Assembly: GCA_033239005.1 (NCBI GenBank)
Contig: BSQZ01000095.1
Coordinates: 652,367 to 716,366, forward strand
DNA length: 64,000 nt
Reading direction: 5' to 3'
Source of the DNA: Lamellibrachia satsuma
Lineage: Eukaryota > Annelida > Polychaeta > Sabellida > Siboglinidae
Part shown: positions 43,501 to 52,534 of the stretch, piece by piece
Layout: the number at the start of each line of letters is the position of its first letter
Numbering within the stretch: position 1 is the first letter of the stretch
Program-made: the position numbers and the translations under genes
Notes under the pieces: generated by a model
What the model was told of the DNA's origin: nothing
The model's database searches: none
What the model saw: the letters and a program-made list of their open reading frames with translations, nothing else

Positions 43501-43871
43501 CTTAGTCTTAGTGGAAGACGTGATGAGTTAGAATGAATCCCCGGATATTTGACCAGTTTCTGGGCAAACATCCGGGCTCCGTCACAATGGGATGTGCAGG
43601 TACCTACAACGCGGGGTACGCAGTTGCGAGAGCGAAATATGGTGGCGCTACCTAGTGGAGTTAATCAACTCTAGTAGTACGTAACTCCAATTTAGGCAAT
43701 TATCGCCCGTCGGCGTTAACGTTCACTACACCGGCGGCACTCACCAAGCACCGGGCCGCGACCAGCCTCGTCTATGCCAAGACAACATGGCTCCTCCTTG
43801 CAACGTATTGGCACCGCTCCATCCAAAACGCAGTTCACCGTTGTATCTTGTTCAAAAGCAGTCAAATCCAT
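32032..43871 (-). CDS. RNASEH2A: Ribonuclease H2 catalytic subunit A, complete spliced gene
   Basis: The catalytic subunit of nuclear RNase H2, which cuts RNA in RNA:DNA hybrids and single ribonucleotides in DNA. Exons on the minus strand: 43871-43745, 41612-41541, 40078-39952, 39187-39100, 38532-38395, 37083-37002, 36035-35912 and 32170-32032. All junctions are GT..AG with matching phases, giving 298 codons, against about 299 in the human protein. It starts MDLTAFEQD, with an in-frame TAA shortly upstream. The DEDD catalytic acids are visible: D34/E35 in [13 protein letters not shown]142 in VFVDTVGDP and D170 in [36 protein letters not shown] and YGSGYPGDP are also family blocks. The C-terminus holds a PIP-like QPAISAFF. 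The gene looks intact, although introns carry a LINE, a hAT MITE, a YqaJ-like remnant and minisatellites. Confidence 0.96.
32190..35508. repeat. 58-bp minisatellite, ~57 copies, in RNASEH2A intron 7
   Basis: The unit TATTTCACAAAACATGGAAG... plus GTATAAGTAGTATAACAGCC and GTTATGGGGTGG is 58 bases and repeats without spacers for about 3.3 kb. Variant units show higher-order structure: AAGCCTTATAACAG copies recur at spacings of 232 or 290 bases (4 or 5 units), and the CAAAGCATGG variant recurs 464 bases apart (8 units; near 34747 and 35211) inside a duplicated block with the CAAGG variant. It lies wholly inside the last intron. Confidence 0.97.
36043..36148. repeat. 26-bp tandem repeat (4 copies)
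   Basis: CATGTGACAGGGTCCTCCTC plus AAGTAT, 26 bases, in four near-identical copies directly next to the exon 7 acceptor of RNASEH2A (intron 6). The array therefore begins within about 7 bases of the splice site. Confidence 0.9.
37449..37497. repeat. (TA)n microsatellite
   Basis: About 49 bases of TA repeat abutting the 5' end of the LINE fragment in RNASEH2A intron 5. Confidence 0.95.
37500..38268 (+). mobile_element. Internally deleted CR1/L2-type LINE fragment
   Basis: The + strand encodes a pre-RT and early RT segment: [13 protein letters not shown], then [20 protein letters not shown] and [11 protein letters not shown] (37620-37990), a typical CR1/L2/Crack arrangement (KSCDLDPIPTWLLKE ... 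NYRPVSNLS). Coding stops there and is followed by a 3'-UTR-like hairpin AAGCGCCATAGAGCAC...TGGCGCTATAGAA (about 38202-38240) and a (TTA)n tail ending at 38268. The catalytic RT core is missing. It is antisense to RNASEH2A in intron 5. Confidence 0.8.
38862..38996. repeat. 35-bp tandem repeat (4 copies)
   Basis: TGTTCTCCATAAGGAGAGTA plus TACACCACTAATGTA, 35 bases, starts at 38862, 38897, 38932 and 38967, in RNASEH2A intron 4. The unit contains a small palindrome CTCCATAAGGAG. Confidence 0.93.
40119..41157. mobile_element. hAT-type MITE (copy 1) in RNASEH2A intron 2
   Basis: Terminal inverted repeats CAGGGCTGGGTCCAATTA / TAATTGGACCCAGCCCTG (with an AATTG-rich extension) are bounded by a perfect 8-bp duplication TGTGCAGC (40111-40118 and 41158-41165), diagnostic of hAT insertion. 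About 1.04 kb, no transposase. The same family occurs inverted at 55715-56853. Confidence 0.9.
42200..43531 (+). pseudogene. YqaJ-like exonuclease gene remnant, split by a minisatellite
   Basis: The + strand encodes an N-terminal piece ([20 protein letters not shown], near 42266-42325) and, after a repeat array, a C-terminal piece 43073-43531: [32 protein letters not shown] and [13 protein letters not shown], then [13 protein letters not shown] and a stop. The blocks W-xxRxxRITAS, GASxDG and V(E)xKCP are those of the lambda-exonuclease/YqaJ nuclease fold, which invertebrates carry in many transposon-associated genes. The catalytic Glu expected in VEIKCP is Lys here (VKVKCP), so the protein would be inactive even without the repeat. 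It lies in RNASEH2A intron 1, antisense to the gene. Upstream frames (42090-42200) are broken. Confidence 0.75.
42311..43070. repeat. 50-bp minisatellite expanded from YqaJ coding sequence
   Basis: About 15 copies of a 50-base unit (GCTGCACACTAGGCTGGACC, then ACCCATTACAGCTTCAAGAG and CTCACGCAGT). The founding unit is the coding stretch for [17 protein letters not shown] at 42300-42350. Because 50 is not a multiple of 3, each copy shifts the frame. Confidence 0.95.
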
Positions 43872-43973
43872 CTTTGATATCTCTTAGAACAGTCACTCAA
43901 ACCAACAAACTCCCGCCATATCTAATATGGTCGCGTCATCTAGCGGATATTACAAAGACAGTTGTGAAGAAAC
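43872..43973 (-). promoter_or_regulatory. RNASEH2A 5' UTR / proximal promoter remnant
   Basis: Roughly 100 bases upstream of the RNASEH2A ATG remain before the Mutator-like element starts. An in-frame TAA lies a few codons before the ATG, fixing the start. The original continuation upstream is found beyond the element, from 47536 (GAAGAAACGTTCCGCGC...), which has several CpGs. I see no TATA box. The transcription start cannot be placed by eye. Confidence 0.5.
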
Positions 43974-44539
43974 GGTGTACAGTGATCTCGGCCTATCGGG
44001 ATCTCGGCCTGAGTGATCTCGGCCTGTTTTGGTGAACTTGGCCAGTGACCTCGGCCTGTGCGGCAGTGAATTCGGCCTGTACAGCAGTGATCTCGGCCTG
44101 TATAGCCAGCGATCTCGGCCTGTTTGACGGCGTGATGTTGGTAAGAAATAAGTGCCCGACAGTGAACTCGGCCTGAGCGGCAGTGATCTCGGCCTGTAAT
44201 TTTCTATAAAAACGGACGTTAAATAAAACTTCTTCTTGTCTAGTCAGTGATCTCGGCCTGTTTGAGGGAGTGATGTTGGCCAGAAATAAGTGTTTGTAAA
44301 ATAAAACTTATGTACTGTGATAACTGCTATATAATCGACTCAATAATGTTCACTATTGCATGGTCGGACTGACTTATATGACAGCGATCTCGGCCTGTTT
44401 CTATAACGGGTCTTTTTATTATAGTTATGTCCGACATATTTAAATAAAAACTATAAATTATCATCGGCAAAATCTGCGTGCTAAATGTAGCCATTTTAAT
44501 TCATCATTATTTGTACGTTAAAAAAGTGATGGTCATAGT

Positions 44540-45480
44540 AATGTGCTTCCTACTCTTGCTTTGTTTTATTGAGCTGATCTTTTCATTTTGTCTATCTTTG
44601 ATTTGTGTGCGTTAAGAATGTGTAGAGCTGTTGTAGTTGGCATTCTGTCGTTCCTTTGTTTTATTGAGCTGATCTCGTCATGTTGTCTCTTTGATTTGTG
44701 TGAGTAAACATTGTGTAGAAGCAGGCGGTAGTCATTGGCTTTCTACTCTTGCATTGTTTCATTGCGCAGATCTGTTCGTGTTGTTTGTCTGAATATGGCC
44801 TCTTTTTGATGTTGTCGACGATTAGGCCTACAAAAGCTTAAGTTAAGCCCTACTAATTGCGTGGGCCCAGATCGACGCAGGCCGAAGTAAGATTGACGTG
44901 TTCCATACAGATGATTGGTCAGAATGGGCTATGATTGGTAAGAAGACCTTTTTGACGATCAGATCAGTCGTGATTTTATTCTTAGCCGATATAGGTGTCA
45001 CAATGACGTCACAAATATAATATATTGCTTTGTTTTATTGAGCTACTATTTTTATTTTGTCTATCTTTGATTTGTGTGCTTTAAAAATGTGTAGAGGCAG
45101 GCTGTAGTAATTGGCTTTCGACTCGTGCATTGTTTCATTGAGCTGATCTTTTCATGTTGTCTTTCTTTGATTTGTGTGCGTAAAGAATGTGTAGGGGCAG
45201 GCTGTAGTAATTGGCTTTCGACTCGTGCATTGTTTCATTGAGCTGATCTTTTCATGTTGTCTTTCTTTGATTTGTGTGCGTTAAGAATGTGTAGAGGTAG
45301 GCTGTAGTAATTGGCTTTCTACTCGTGCATTGTTTCATTGAGCTGATATTTTCATGTTGTCTGTCTGAACATGACCAAAGCTGAAGTTAAGCCCTACTAA
45401 CTGTGTGGCCCCAGATCGCCGTGGGCCGCAGCAATAGCGAAGTGTTCCATAAAGATGACTGGTCAGAATAGGCTAAGATT
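44540..45480. repeat. 100-bp tandem repeats inside the MULE
   Basis: Copies contain CATTGTTTCATTGAGCTGAT and TTTGATTTGTGTGCGTTAAG; clear neighbours start at 45125 and 45225, 100 bases apart. About seven copies form two groups, each followed by a similar block with GAAGTTAAGCCCTACTAA (about 44840 and 45382), so a larger unit was duplicated as well. Confidence 0.85.
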
Positions 45481-45672
45481 GGTCAGAATCATAGCCGTCA
45501 CCCAGCTTTATAAAGAGGGGAATATCGATGACTAAACACTGGGTTCACTTACAAGCGCGAACGTACGATATTTGAATTGCTCGTGAAAGTACAACTATAA
45601 CAGTTTAATAGTTTGTAAAATTACGACAACCAAGGTTTTAAGTGTTTGTGATCGTGAATATGCTTTCCCGCC

Positions 45673-46600
45673 ATGAATCGCGAGTCATCCGCGTGTCTCA
45701 GTTGCTTACGGATCGTGCGTAAACGCCAAGAGGCTATGTTGTGCGACGGGTGCAATTTATGGCAACACAGAGTGTGCGGGACAGGTATGTTGCGTGCGTT
45801 GTATAGTCGTCTTCACTATTGATAATATATATATATATATAAATAATGACAATCCGAAAGTTAATTGCTATGTGGCGGGATGGCAAAATTTGTCTAAGAA
45901 CATCAGAAGTATTGGGTTTCTTAATATTTTATCATCATTACGGCATACATTTATTCGTGTGAATTTGCAGGTGTCAGCAGAGCCTTCTATAGGCAGCTGG
46001 TGAAGGGTTCGGTTGACTTGCCTCAATGGAGGTGCTGCAAATGTGCACCAAAGGTAACAATTTTGTGCACAAACCCGTAGTTATAAAAAGTTTTCATAAT
46101 GTGATTGCAAATATAAGTTATAATACTTGTTGTATTCATGTTTTACTATAATTGTCTAAATGTGTTATAAATGTGTTAATCGAAGTGTTTTAGGACTAAA
46201 ACCAGTTATCGTCTTCTTGGCAGGTGCACACACCGGTACCACCACCATCACCACCAACGCCGCCACCATCACCGCCGCCACAGCCGCTGTCACCACAACA
46301 TGCACCTGCAGACGCAGAAAATACATCTGCTCTGGCGAATATCTCAACTGGTTGTTTTGTGTTGGGAGTCAGTGATGACGTGGAACCAGATACATCAAGG
46401 GTAATTAATAATTTTGTTGTTGTGGAGCATTGCGGAGTATTATGCAAAATATTCAATGATTTGTAATTACTTTATGTTGATAGTAAACAACATTGGAATA
46501 TTCATTCATTTTGGCACATTTATTTCAGCTGTCGCCCGGACAGTTCGAGTCAACCCGTTTGTCACAGGCACGTAACGACGCAGCAGATGTGGATGTTGGT
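45673..46600 (+). CDS. MULE-borne PHD-like zinc-finger ORF, truncated
   Basis: Exons by eye: 45673-45784, 45971-46053, 46224-46400 and from 46529; joins are GT..AG and in frame. The first two encode CLSC ... AMLCDGCNLWQHRVCGTG and VSRAFYRQLVKG ... WRCCKC, a C4-H-C3-like zinc finger of PHD type. From memory this is the N-terminal module of invertebrate MULE transposases (CDxCxxWQHRxCxTGIS ... W-C--C). Exon 3 is Pro-rich (PPPSPPTPPPSPPPQP). Exon 4 gives LSPGQFESTRLSQARNDAAD and then the signal is lost before the TA tract. The DDE transposase that should follow is absent. In the intact element this module probably binds DNA or chromatin; here it would make a short zinc-finger protein if expressed. 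Confidence 0.65.
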
Positions 46601-46847
46601 AACGTCAGTTCAAGCTCAACTTTCTTTCTTGGTTCCCATCTTTGCTGTTATTTTTCTTTAAGTTATTTGCATGGGTTACGTCACGACATTTATGTATTGA
46701 TTTTGAGGGAATTATAAATAAAAATAGAAACTTTCTACATTATGTCTTTGTCTTCTTCTGCAAACTAGCCACGATTCCGAGTCAAAACATTGTCCCACTC
46801 GAATAACAAAAATAAATATATATCTACATTATATCCAACAACTGTCT

Positions 46848-46850
<3 letters not shown>

Positions 46851-46932
<82 letters not shown>
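46851..46932. repeat. (TA)n microsatellite inside the MULE
   Basis: About 80 bases of TA repeat at the point where the transposase region would be expected; it may mark the internal deletion. Confidence 0.95.
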
Positions 46933-46933
<1 letters not shown>

Positions 46934-47699
46934 TATGATATCAGTACACATTACGGCAACGGACTGTACATACTAATGAAATTGAAATATTACTTATAAC
47001 TGATGAATTAAAATGGCTACATTTAGCACGCAGATTTTGCCGATGATAATTTATAGTTTTTATTTAAATATGTCGGACATAACTATAATAAAAAGGCTCG
47101 TTATAGAAACAGGCCGAGATCGCTGTCATATAAGTCAGTCCGACCATGCAATAGTGAACATTATTGAGTCGATTATATAGCAGTTATCACAATACATAAC
47201 ACACAGTTTTATTTTACAAACACTTATTTCTGGCCAACATCACTACCTCAAACAGGCCGAGATCCCTGACTAGACAAGAAGAAGTTTTATTTAACGTCCG
47301 TTTTTATAATTACAGGCCGAGATCACTGCCGCACAGGCCGAGTTCACTGTCGGGCACTTATTTCTTACCAACATCACGCCGTCAAACAGGCCGAGATCAT
47401 TGGCTATACAAGCCGAGATCACTGCTGTACAGGCCGAATTCACTGCCGCACAGGCCGAGGTCACTGGCCGAGTTCACCAAAACAGGCCGAGATCACTCAG
47501 GCCGAGATCCAGAAAGGCCGAGATCACTGTGAACCGAAGAAACGTTCCGCGCTTAATCTCGATTATCCAAGCTCCGTGTTGTGGCGCCACCGTTTGTCTC
47601 ACACATCGCCTGGAATCAATCTGCACTTTTTATTATTACGGAAATTATGTGCACCCTAGGGTAGTCCTTAAATAGCTTCTTTCTCAGTTTCTCCTGTAG

Positions 47700-47780
47700 G
47701 AGGGTACATGCACTATTTGTGTGTCCGAGGTGTAGATGTTGAAGAGCATCGGAGAAAGAATTGAACGTTGTGGTACCCCG
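47700..47780 (-). mobile_element. Short LINE reverse-transcriptase fragment
   Basis: The minus strand reads PNGVPQRSILSPMLFNIYTSD, the conserved (N)GxPQGSxLSPxLFNIYxxD block of jockey-like reverse transcriptases, with the catalytic-turn neighbours missing on both sides. It may be the continuation of the RT fragment at 50200-50870, split by later insertions. Confidence 0.65.
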
Positions 47781-47784
47781 TTCG

Positions 47785-47935
47785 GATACATGTGAATTCG
47801 GCCCACGGTGAATTCGGCCCGGTAAATTCGGCCCACTTTATAATGGCGTGAATGGGGTGGTGAATTCGGCCCATGTTATTGTGGCTTGGTGATTTCGGCC
47901 CGCAGTTAGGTGAATTCGGCCCGCATTTTCCCAAG
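47785..47935. repeat. Cluster of GTGAATTCGGCCC motifs
   Basis: Six spaced copies of (G)GTGAATTCGGCCC or close variants within 150 bases. The layout (short motif, variable spacer) mirrors the AGTGATCTCGGCCTG arms of the neighbouring MULE but with a different core. It is probably the surviving end of a second MULE family, perhaps that of the transposase remnant at 48850-50010. No inverted partner was found. Confidence 0.7.
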
Positions 47936-48299
47936 TGTTCTTATTATGCTTATATCGTTGTGTGGTGTATGAATGTCATAAACATAACGTAATAATAAAA
48001 GTTTGTAGCTTGGTGGAATCTGTACGTACGTGAACTGTCCGGATCTAGCCAGGAAGCATTAACGTATTAGCATGGTGTTCACGATGGCAGTTTCAAACAT
48101 TACAACATTTCCAATGAAATACCAAGTCAACAATTGTATGGCCATTCAGTGTAACTGTATTAATATTGATTGTGCTATACAACGCCAACAGTGACACGAT
48201 AATACAAAGGTGCAATAAAATAAATAAATAAAAGCTAAAACGTATATCTTATGCAATATATATCAACGCATAATTGATTATGTTGAAATGCGCGTAAGC

Positions 48300-48390
<91 letters not shown>

Positions 48391-48840
48391 CTTTAAAAAA
48401 TAGACCAATACACATACATACTCTTGAGTTACTGGGAGAAGTTTAATGTTAAGATAAGTTACTGGGAGAAATTTAATGTTAAGATAGGTTGCCTATAAAA
48501 CCCAAGTTTGGGGAATACTGGAAAATGCCACATCGTCGAACGTATCAAACCAATAGTAAAAACCCTTAAGCAAAGACACGCACATTTTTTCCAGAGAACA
48601 ACCAGCAGTGAATTAGATTGGATACCCCCAAAACAAGAATAGATGTCAGATGACAGCGCATTAGGACATCATATGAAATACAACTTCATAGCTATGCCGC
48701 TAAACCAAAGCAAAGACACGCCTACATGATGGCAAACAAATAATGTTATGTTAAATGGTATATCATAACATAACATATTAATAAATATTACGTCAAATAA
48801 AGATCACGGCATTCGGCAGATGACAACATGAAGTATGATA
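47936..48840. repeat. AT-rich sequence with (TA)n at 48302-48388
   Basis: A TA run of about 87 bases lies in the middle. Next to it is a 36-base direct repeat (AGTTACTGGGAGAAGTTTAA..., about 48426-48486, two copies). No gene is supported. Confidence 0.7.
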
Positions 48841-48844
48841 CATT

Positions 48845-50010
48845 ACACGGCTGGTCCATACACTTTGGCGCAGCCATTCAGTAACTGTCGCGCACTCTTG
48901 TGGCCGTCCTCATACTCCTGCCACAGTTGGAAAATCTTGGCTTGGAGGTGGATGCAGGGTTGAAAAAGATCATGATTTTTATTTTTAAAAATCGGATTTT
49001 TTATTTAAATCGGATTTATTTGATTTTTTTATTTATTTTTTTTTTGAAATCTGGTATATAGATATTTATATAGATGTCAAATCGATTTGGGTTCTTGTCT
49101 TAGCAGAGGGTACATGATTTTTGCTTATATAAAAACAGTAGACAATGTCTACAAGGCCTCACCCCCTGTAGTTGCATAATCTGTCTTGGAAAGGAAAGCA
49201 TGCTGTGTGTCTGAGGCTGTAGCAGTAGTAATTATTGTTTGCATATAGGGTGGATTAGCACCTGTCCAGGGCTCTGTGTACTTTAATGGTCTCTAACCAG
49301 AATACAAACTGGTACAGTATCATTCAGAAAGGGAATAGCTCAAACATACACAATGTCATAAAATATTTGACTATCAGGTTATCTGGTGACAATACAGCTA
49401 CACAAGTGTGCGCACTTTGTGTTTTGTATTAAAAACATACAAAACTTTGTTGATCTCGATGCTTGTAAACAATTATTTGTGTTAAATTCATATAAATTAG
49501 CGATAAAAAAACGGAAGTAAAAAAAATCATAAATCAATGATTTTTTTTGTGTGGAGTGATTTAAATCAATGATTTAAATCATTGATTTAAATCAAACAAC
49601 CCTGGGTGGATGTACGTCTTCCTCTTATGTTTCTGGAGTTTCGTTTGGCTGATCAGACGAATCTGGATGGTGATCAATCTGGCTTCCTCGTGAAGGAGTT
49701 GTACCAGCATGCAAAAGCACATCTGTGCCACCCCTCAACATCGTTGTTGGTACGGATGTTGAGGGAGAACACGCTCCATGCTGCAGGGGGCCAGATGGTC
49801 GAATCGAGCCACGTGTGCCCCATGTACTGTATGAGGCGGCATAGCGGCTCGCTTCCAGCATCCAGCGCCAGGTTGTTGAATACCGCCGGCATGTGTTCAG
49901 TAGGGAGGAAGGGTAGTGCGATCAATCTCTTGATGTACATAAGCGTTCCTGTATCTTTCATATACTGCTGCTGTAGGCTGTACTCCTGCACCTTCCTCCA
50001 TATTAATTAA
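48845..50010 (-). pseudogene. MULE transposase C-terminal fragment interrupted by a hAT MITE
   Basis: The minus strand from about 49990 reads KRLIALPFLPTEHMPAVFNN, then LIQYMGHTWLDSTIWPP and WSVFSLNIRTNNDVEGWH, the well-known C-terminal half of invertebrate Mutator-like transposases. The frame decays after KPD. Beyond the inserted MITE it resumes as HLQAKIFQLWQEYEDGHKSA and RQLLNGCAKVYGPAV (48945 down to about 48850). The catalytic DDE part is missing. The MITE can be removed conceptually with its 8-bp duplication, confirming the order of events. Confidence 0.8.
48955..49604. mobile_element. hAT-type MITE nested in the MULE transposase
   Basis: Ends CAGGGTTG / CAACCCTG with a perfect 8-bp target duplication GGTGGATG (48947-48954 and 49605-49612). 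Subterminal arms are rich in AAATCGG/ATTTAAATC. 650 bases, no coding sequence. Confidence 0.9.
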
Positions 50011-50187
50011 TGCTAAGAATATGTGTAATATCGCGTGTGCTAGATCAATGTCTGAAAACGTCGGCCTGCTACTAAAGAATTCGTACGTAGTAAGCGACAA
50101 TTTTTAACTTGTGTTGTATCTTGGCAATGCCTTTGTCCCCCGTTGACATGCAATTGCAATGGATTTTTGGTTCTCAAAAAAGGGGGG

Positions 50188-50870
50188 GTCTGGTCTCCCT
50201 GGATCCGCCTATGCAATCGATAGTAGACTTATCAGACGATAGCTGGCAGCTTCATTTGGGTTCTTGCCCTGTTTGAGGATGGCAATAATCTTTGAACGAC
50301 GTCAGATCTGTGGTATCCTTGTGCGTTGCATGCATTTGTCATGAACACGCGCAGCCAGTTCTGACATTCTTTGCTGAAGTGCACCAGAAATTCGGGATGA
50401 ATCGAATCTTGTCCCGGGGCTTTACCGGATTTGAATGATCCAAGAGCGCGTTGCATCTCGTCGATTGGGAAATCACTTCAGAGATCAAGGTTGGCTCTCC
50501 TTGCCATTTCTCTTTGAGTTCTTTGTTGACTTCGCGGGTGAATTCGCGGTTTACTGCAGAATAGCGGCCATTTTTCACAAAGTGACGTGCGATCTTACTG
50601 GCTTTGATGGGCACCTGAGGTTTGTTGATCTTCTCCGCGGTGAGTCGTCGTACAACACTCCAAGCTTTGCGACTGTAGTGGGTGAAGTCAATCGCCTGTA
50701 TTTTTATTTTTAGTGTTCGAGCAGTGCCGTCGCAGTGTCGTGTATTTCTTGTTGAGATGTGGCGGCGTGATCTCAAGTCTCAAGTGGTTTACTCCAAACA
50801 GCCCAAACTTGGGCTAACGCAGGAGTTTGTGGCGGACTGTGCGCAAGCGCTGTGGGTGGCGGCGTGATGT
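50188..50870 (-). mobile_element. Non-LTR retrotransposon RT fragment
   Basis: The minus strand encodes a pre-RT helix region (ARTLKIKIQAIDFTHYSRKAW, near 50660-50720), then QRALGSFKSGKAPGQDSIHP and VHFSKECQNWLRVFMTNAC, and in another frame KIIAILKQGKNPNEAASYR with LISLL. This order is the fingers region of jockey/CR1-like reverse transcriptase. Frameshifts are present, and the palm with its catalytic Asp residues is gone. Confidence 0.8.
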
Positions 50871-52494
50871 TTCTCTGTTATTTGTGGAAGCAGTTTCCCA
50901 TCCAAATACACAACAAGCGGGACACTGGAACAGTAACACCGTAGCCGAACGTAGCAGTGAGGTAGTCATTCGATCGCATACTTCTGTAGGTCCAACGCTG
51001 CAGATAGATCAGGATTTAATACATTCTTGCGCGCCCTCTTGCGTGGGGTCGGGGAAATATCAGAAGTGGATTGTCCAGGCATGGCAACGTTATCTTCCAT
51101 GCTGAATGTCCCTTCGTAATCTTCAGAAGCCGACGAAATGAAAACTGTTGCTTCATGATCTCGCTCGTGCTGCTCTTTCTCACTCATTTGACGACGTTGT
51201 TCATCTTAATTTTTGACGTTTTCTGGTATTTGCCTCATTTTTAACTAAAGGATGGCATCATATCATCAAAAATAAAATTTGCTAGCATTTAAGAGAACTA
51301 TTCAGACACTTCATAAATGACAATATTTCCCAGCAAACACATTGCATGCGTGTTTACAACGTTGTGGGAAGGTAGTGGTTTGGTAGTGCGATTACGTTTT
51401 ATAAACGTATTCTAACGTTGTGCTAATACGTAGCAACAACCTAGTAATATTACATCATGACAACACCCCTAGGAGACTAACCAGCAAGGGAAGACACGCC
51501 ACGTTGTCTGCACGTTGTTTAAACGTGTTCTACCAACGTTGTGCCACTCCGTATAACAACGTAACAATATTACGTGGTGAACATATCCCAAGGAGACCAT
51601 CCAGCAACGTAAGCCACACTACTTTGTCTGCACGTAGATTTGTATTGGGTTATTAGTTTCAAAAGAAGTTGAAAAGAAAAAACATGATTTTTTATAGATT
51701 AGTTTGTTGAATCAAGTGAAATAGATTGTTTGTTTTGTGTTGAATGGAACCATTAAAATTATTGTTCTATTGTACTGAAATCAAAGTAATGTAACCTTAA
51801 AGTTTAAAGGTAGTTTGAAATCCAAGAGTTCCTATAAAATTTTTATATTTTGTTGACCAAGCTACACTCAGTATCGCCAGATTATTCATTATTGTACTTG
51901 CAAATGGTTGTTTTCGTAACTCTTACATGTGCATTGGCCCGAAACCATGACTGTTTTGCTTTAAACAAGTGTGTACAAAACTTTGCAGGTATAATGGCAA
52001 ATGTTAACTTAACAGGCAGGGCAGATCAAGCATTTTGACACTTCAACAAGATTAATGTGAAGCACTTTTTTAGTTACTCATGTATGAAGTTTGCAAATGG
52101 ACAAATAACATTGCTTATAACATCCACTCTCCTAGTGAAATTGTGCCGTCAAATCATATATAGTTTATCCGACGAATATCATAAAAACTAAATAGCACGT
52201 TTGTACAAACAAGCTAGCGTGTCACAGTCTATACTAGATAGGTATTTCTTTTGCAAAATAAATCTGGATTGAGAGAAACAAAAATGAAGTGTTTACACAG
52301 CTGTGTTAACCAATAATGTTGTGTGGGACTAAGTACAAATAGTTCAGCATACATCCACATTTTGTACATGGGGTAAGCTGACAAAACCACATTTCAACAG
52401 GTCGATCTACAAAGGGTACCGTAGTAGTGCTACCACCCCTGACTAGCGAGGACATTTCAGCTCACCACCAGACTAATCCCCATTTCTGTGACAC
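50871..52494. other. Unassigned sequence with an AACGTT-rich duplicated block
   Basis: About 51340-51650 contains two diverged copies of a unit of roughly 125 bases, each with AACGTTGTG, a second ACGTTGT and a phrase like CAACnnAnTAATATTAC. Nothing else is recognised. The remaining part is AT-rich. Confidence 0.45.
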
Positions 52495-52528
52495 TCACAC
52501 AAAGACATGTTGAAAAGATGAACTCACT

Positions 52529-52534
52529 TTTATT
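52529..52534 (-). terminator. Candidate CCNJ polyadenylation signal
   Basis: AATAAA on the minus strand (TTTATT on +), about 640 bases downstream of the CCNJ stop codon; the 3' UTR would then occupy roughly 52510-53172. It is chosen only because it is a perfect hexamer in the right place. Confidence 0.3.

Larger units (their letters stand above)
43974..47535. mobile_element. Mutator-like (MULE) element with ~535-bp terminal inverted repeats
   Basis: Left arm 43974-44507 and right arm 47001-47535 are inverted copies of each other over about 535 bases, with ends GGTGTACAGTGATCTCGG and (right, reversed) GGTTCACAGTGATCTCGG. The arms carry many spaced copies of AGTGATCTCGGCCTG. A direct repeat GAAGAAACG flanks it (43966-43974 and 47536-47544; 8-9 bp), matching the 9-bp target duplication of MULEs. 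The interior holds a small multi-exon zinc-finger gene, a 100-bp tandem repeat and a TA microsatellite, but no transposase core, so it is non-autonomous. It is inserted about 100 bases upstream of the RNASEH2A start codon. Confidence 0.85.

Noticed and set aside
46165..46347. Minus-strand Val/Ala-rich frame that looks like a membrane protein
   Set aside because: It is the antisense of the proline-rich exon of the MULE zinc-finger gene, which has better splice and motif support.
47400..47934. Frames rich in AEITAVQAE (+) and GPNSPNCGPKSP (-)
   Set aside because: They arise from the GGCCGAGATCACT and GGGCCGAATTCAC motif arrays of MULE ends.
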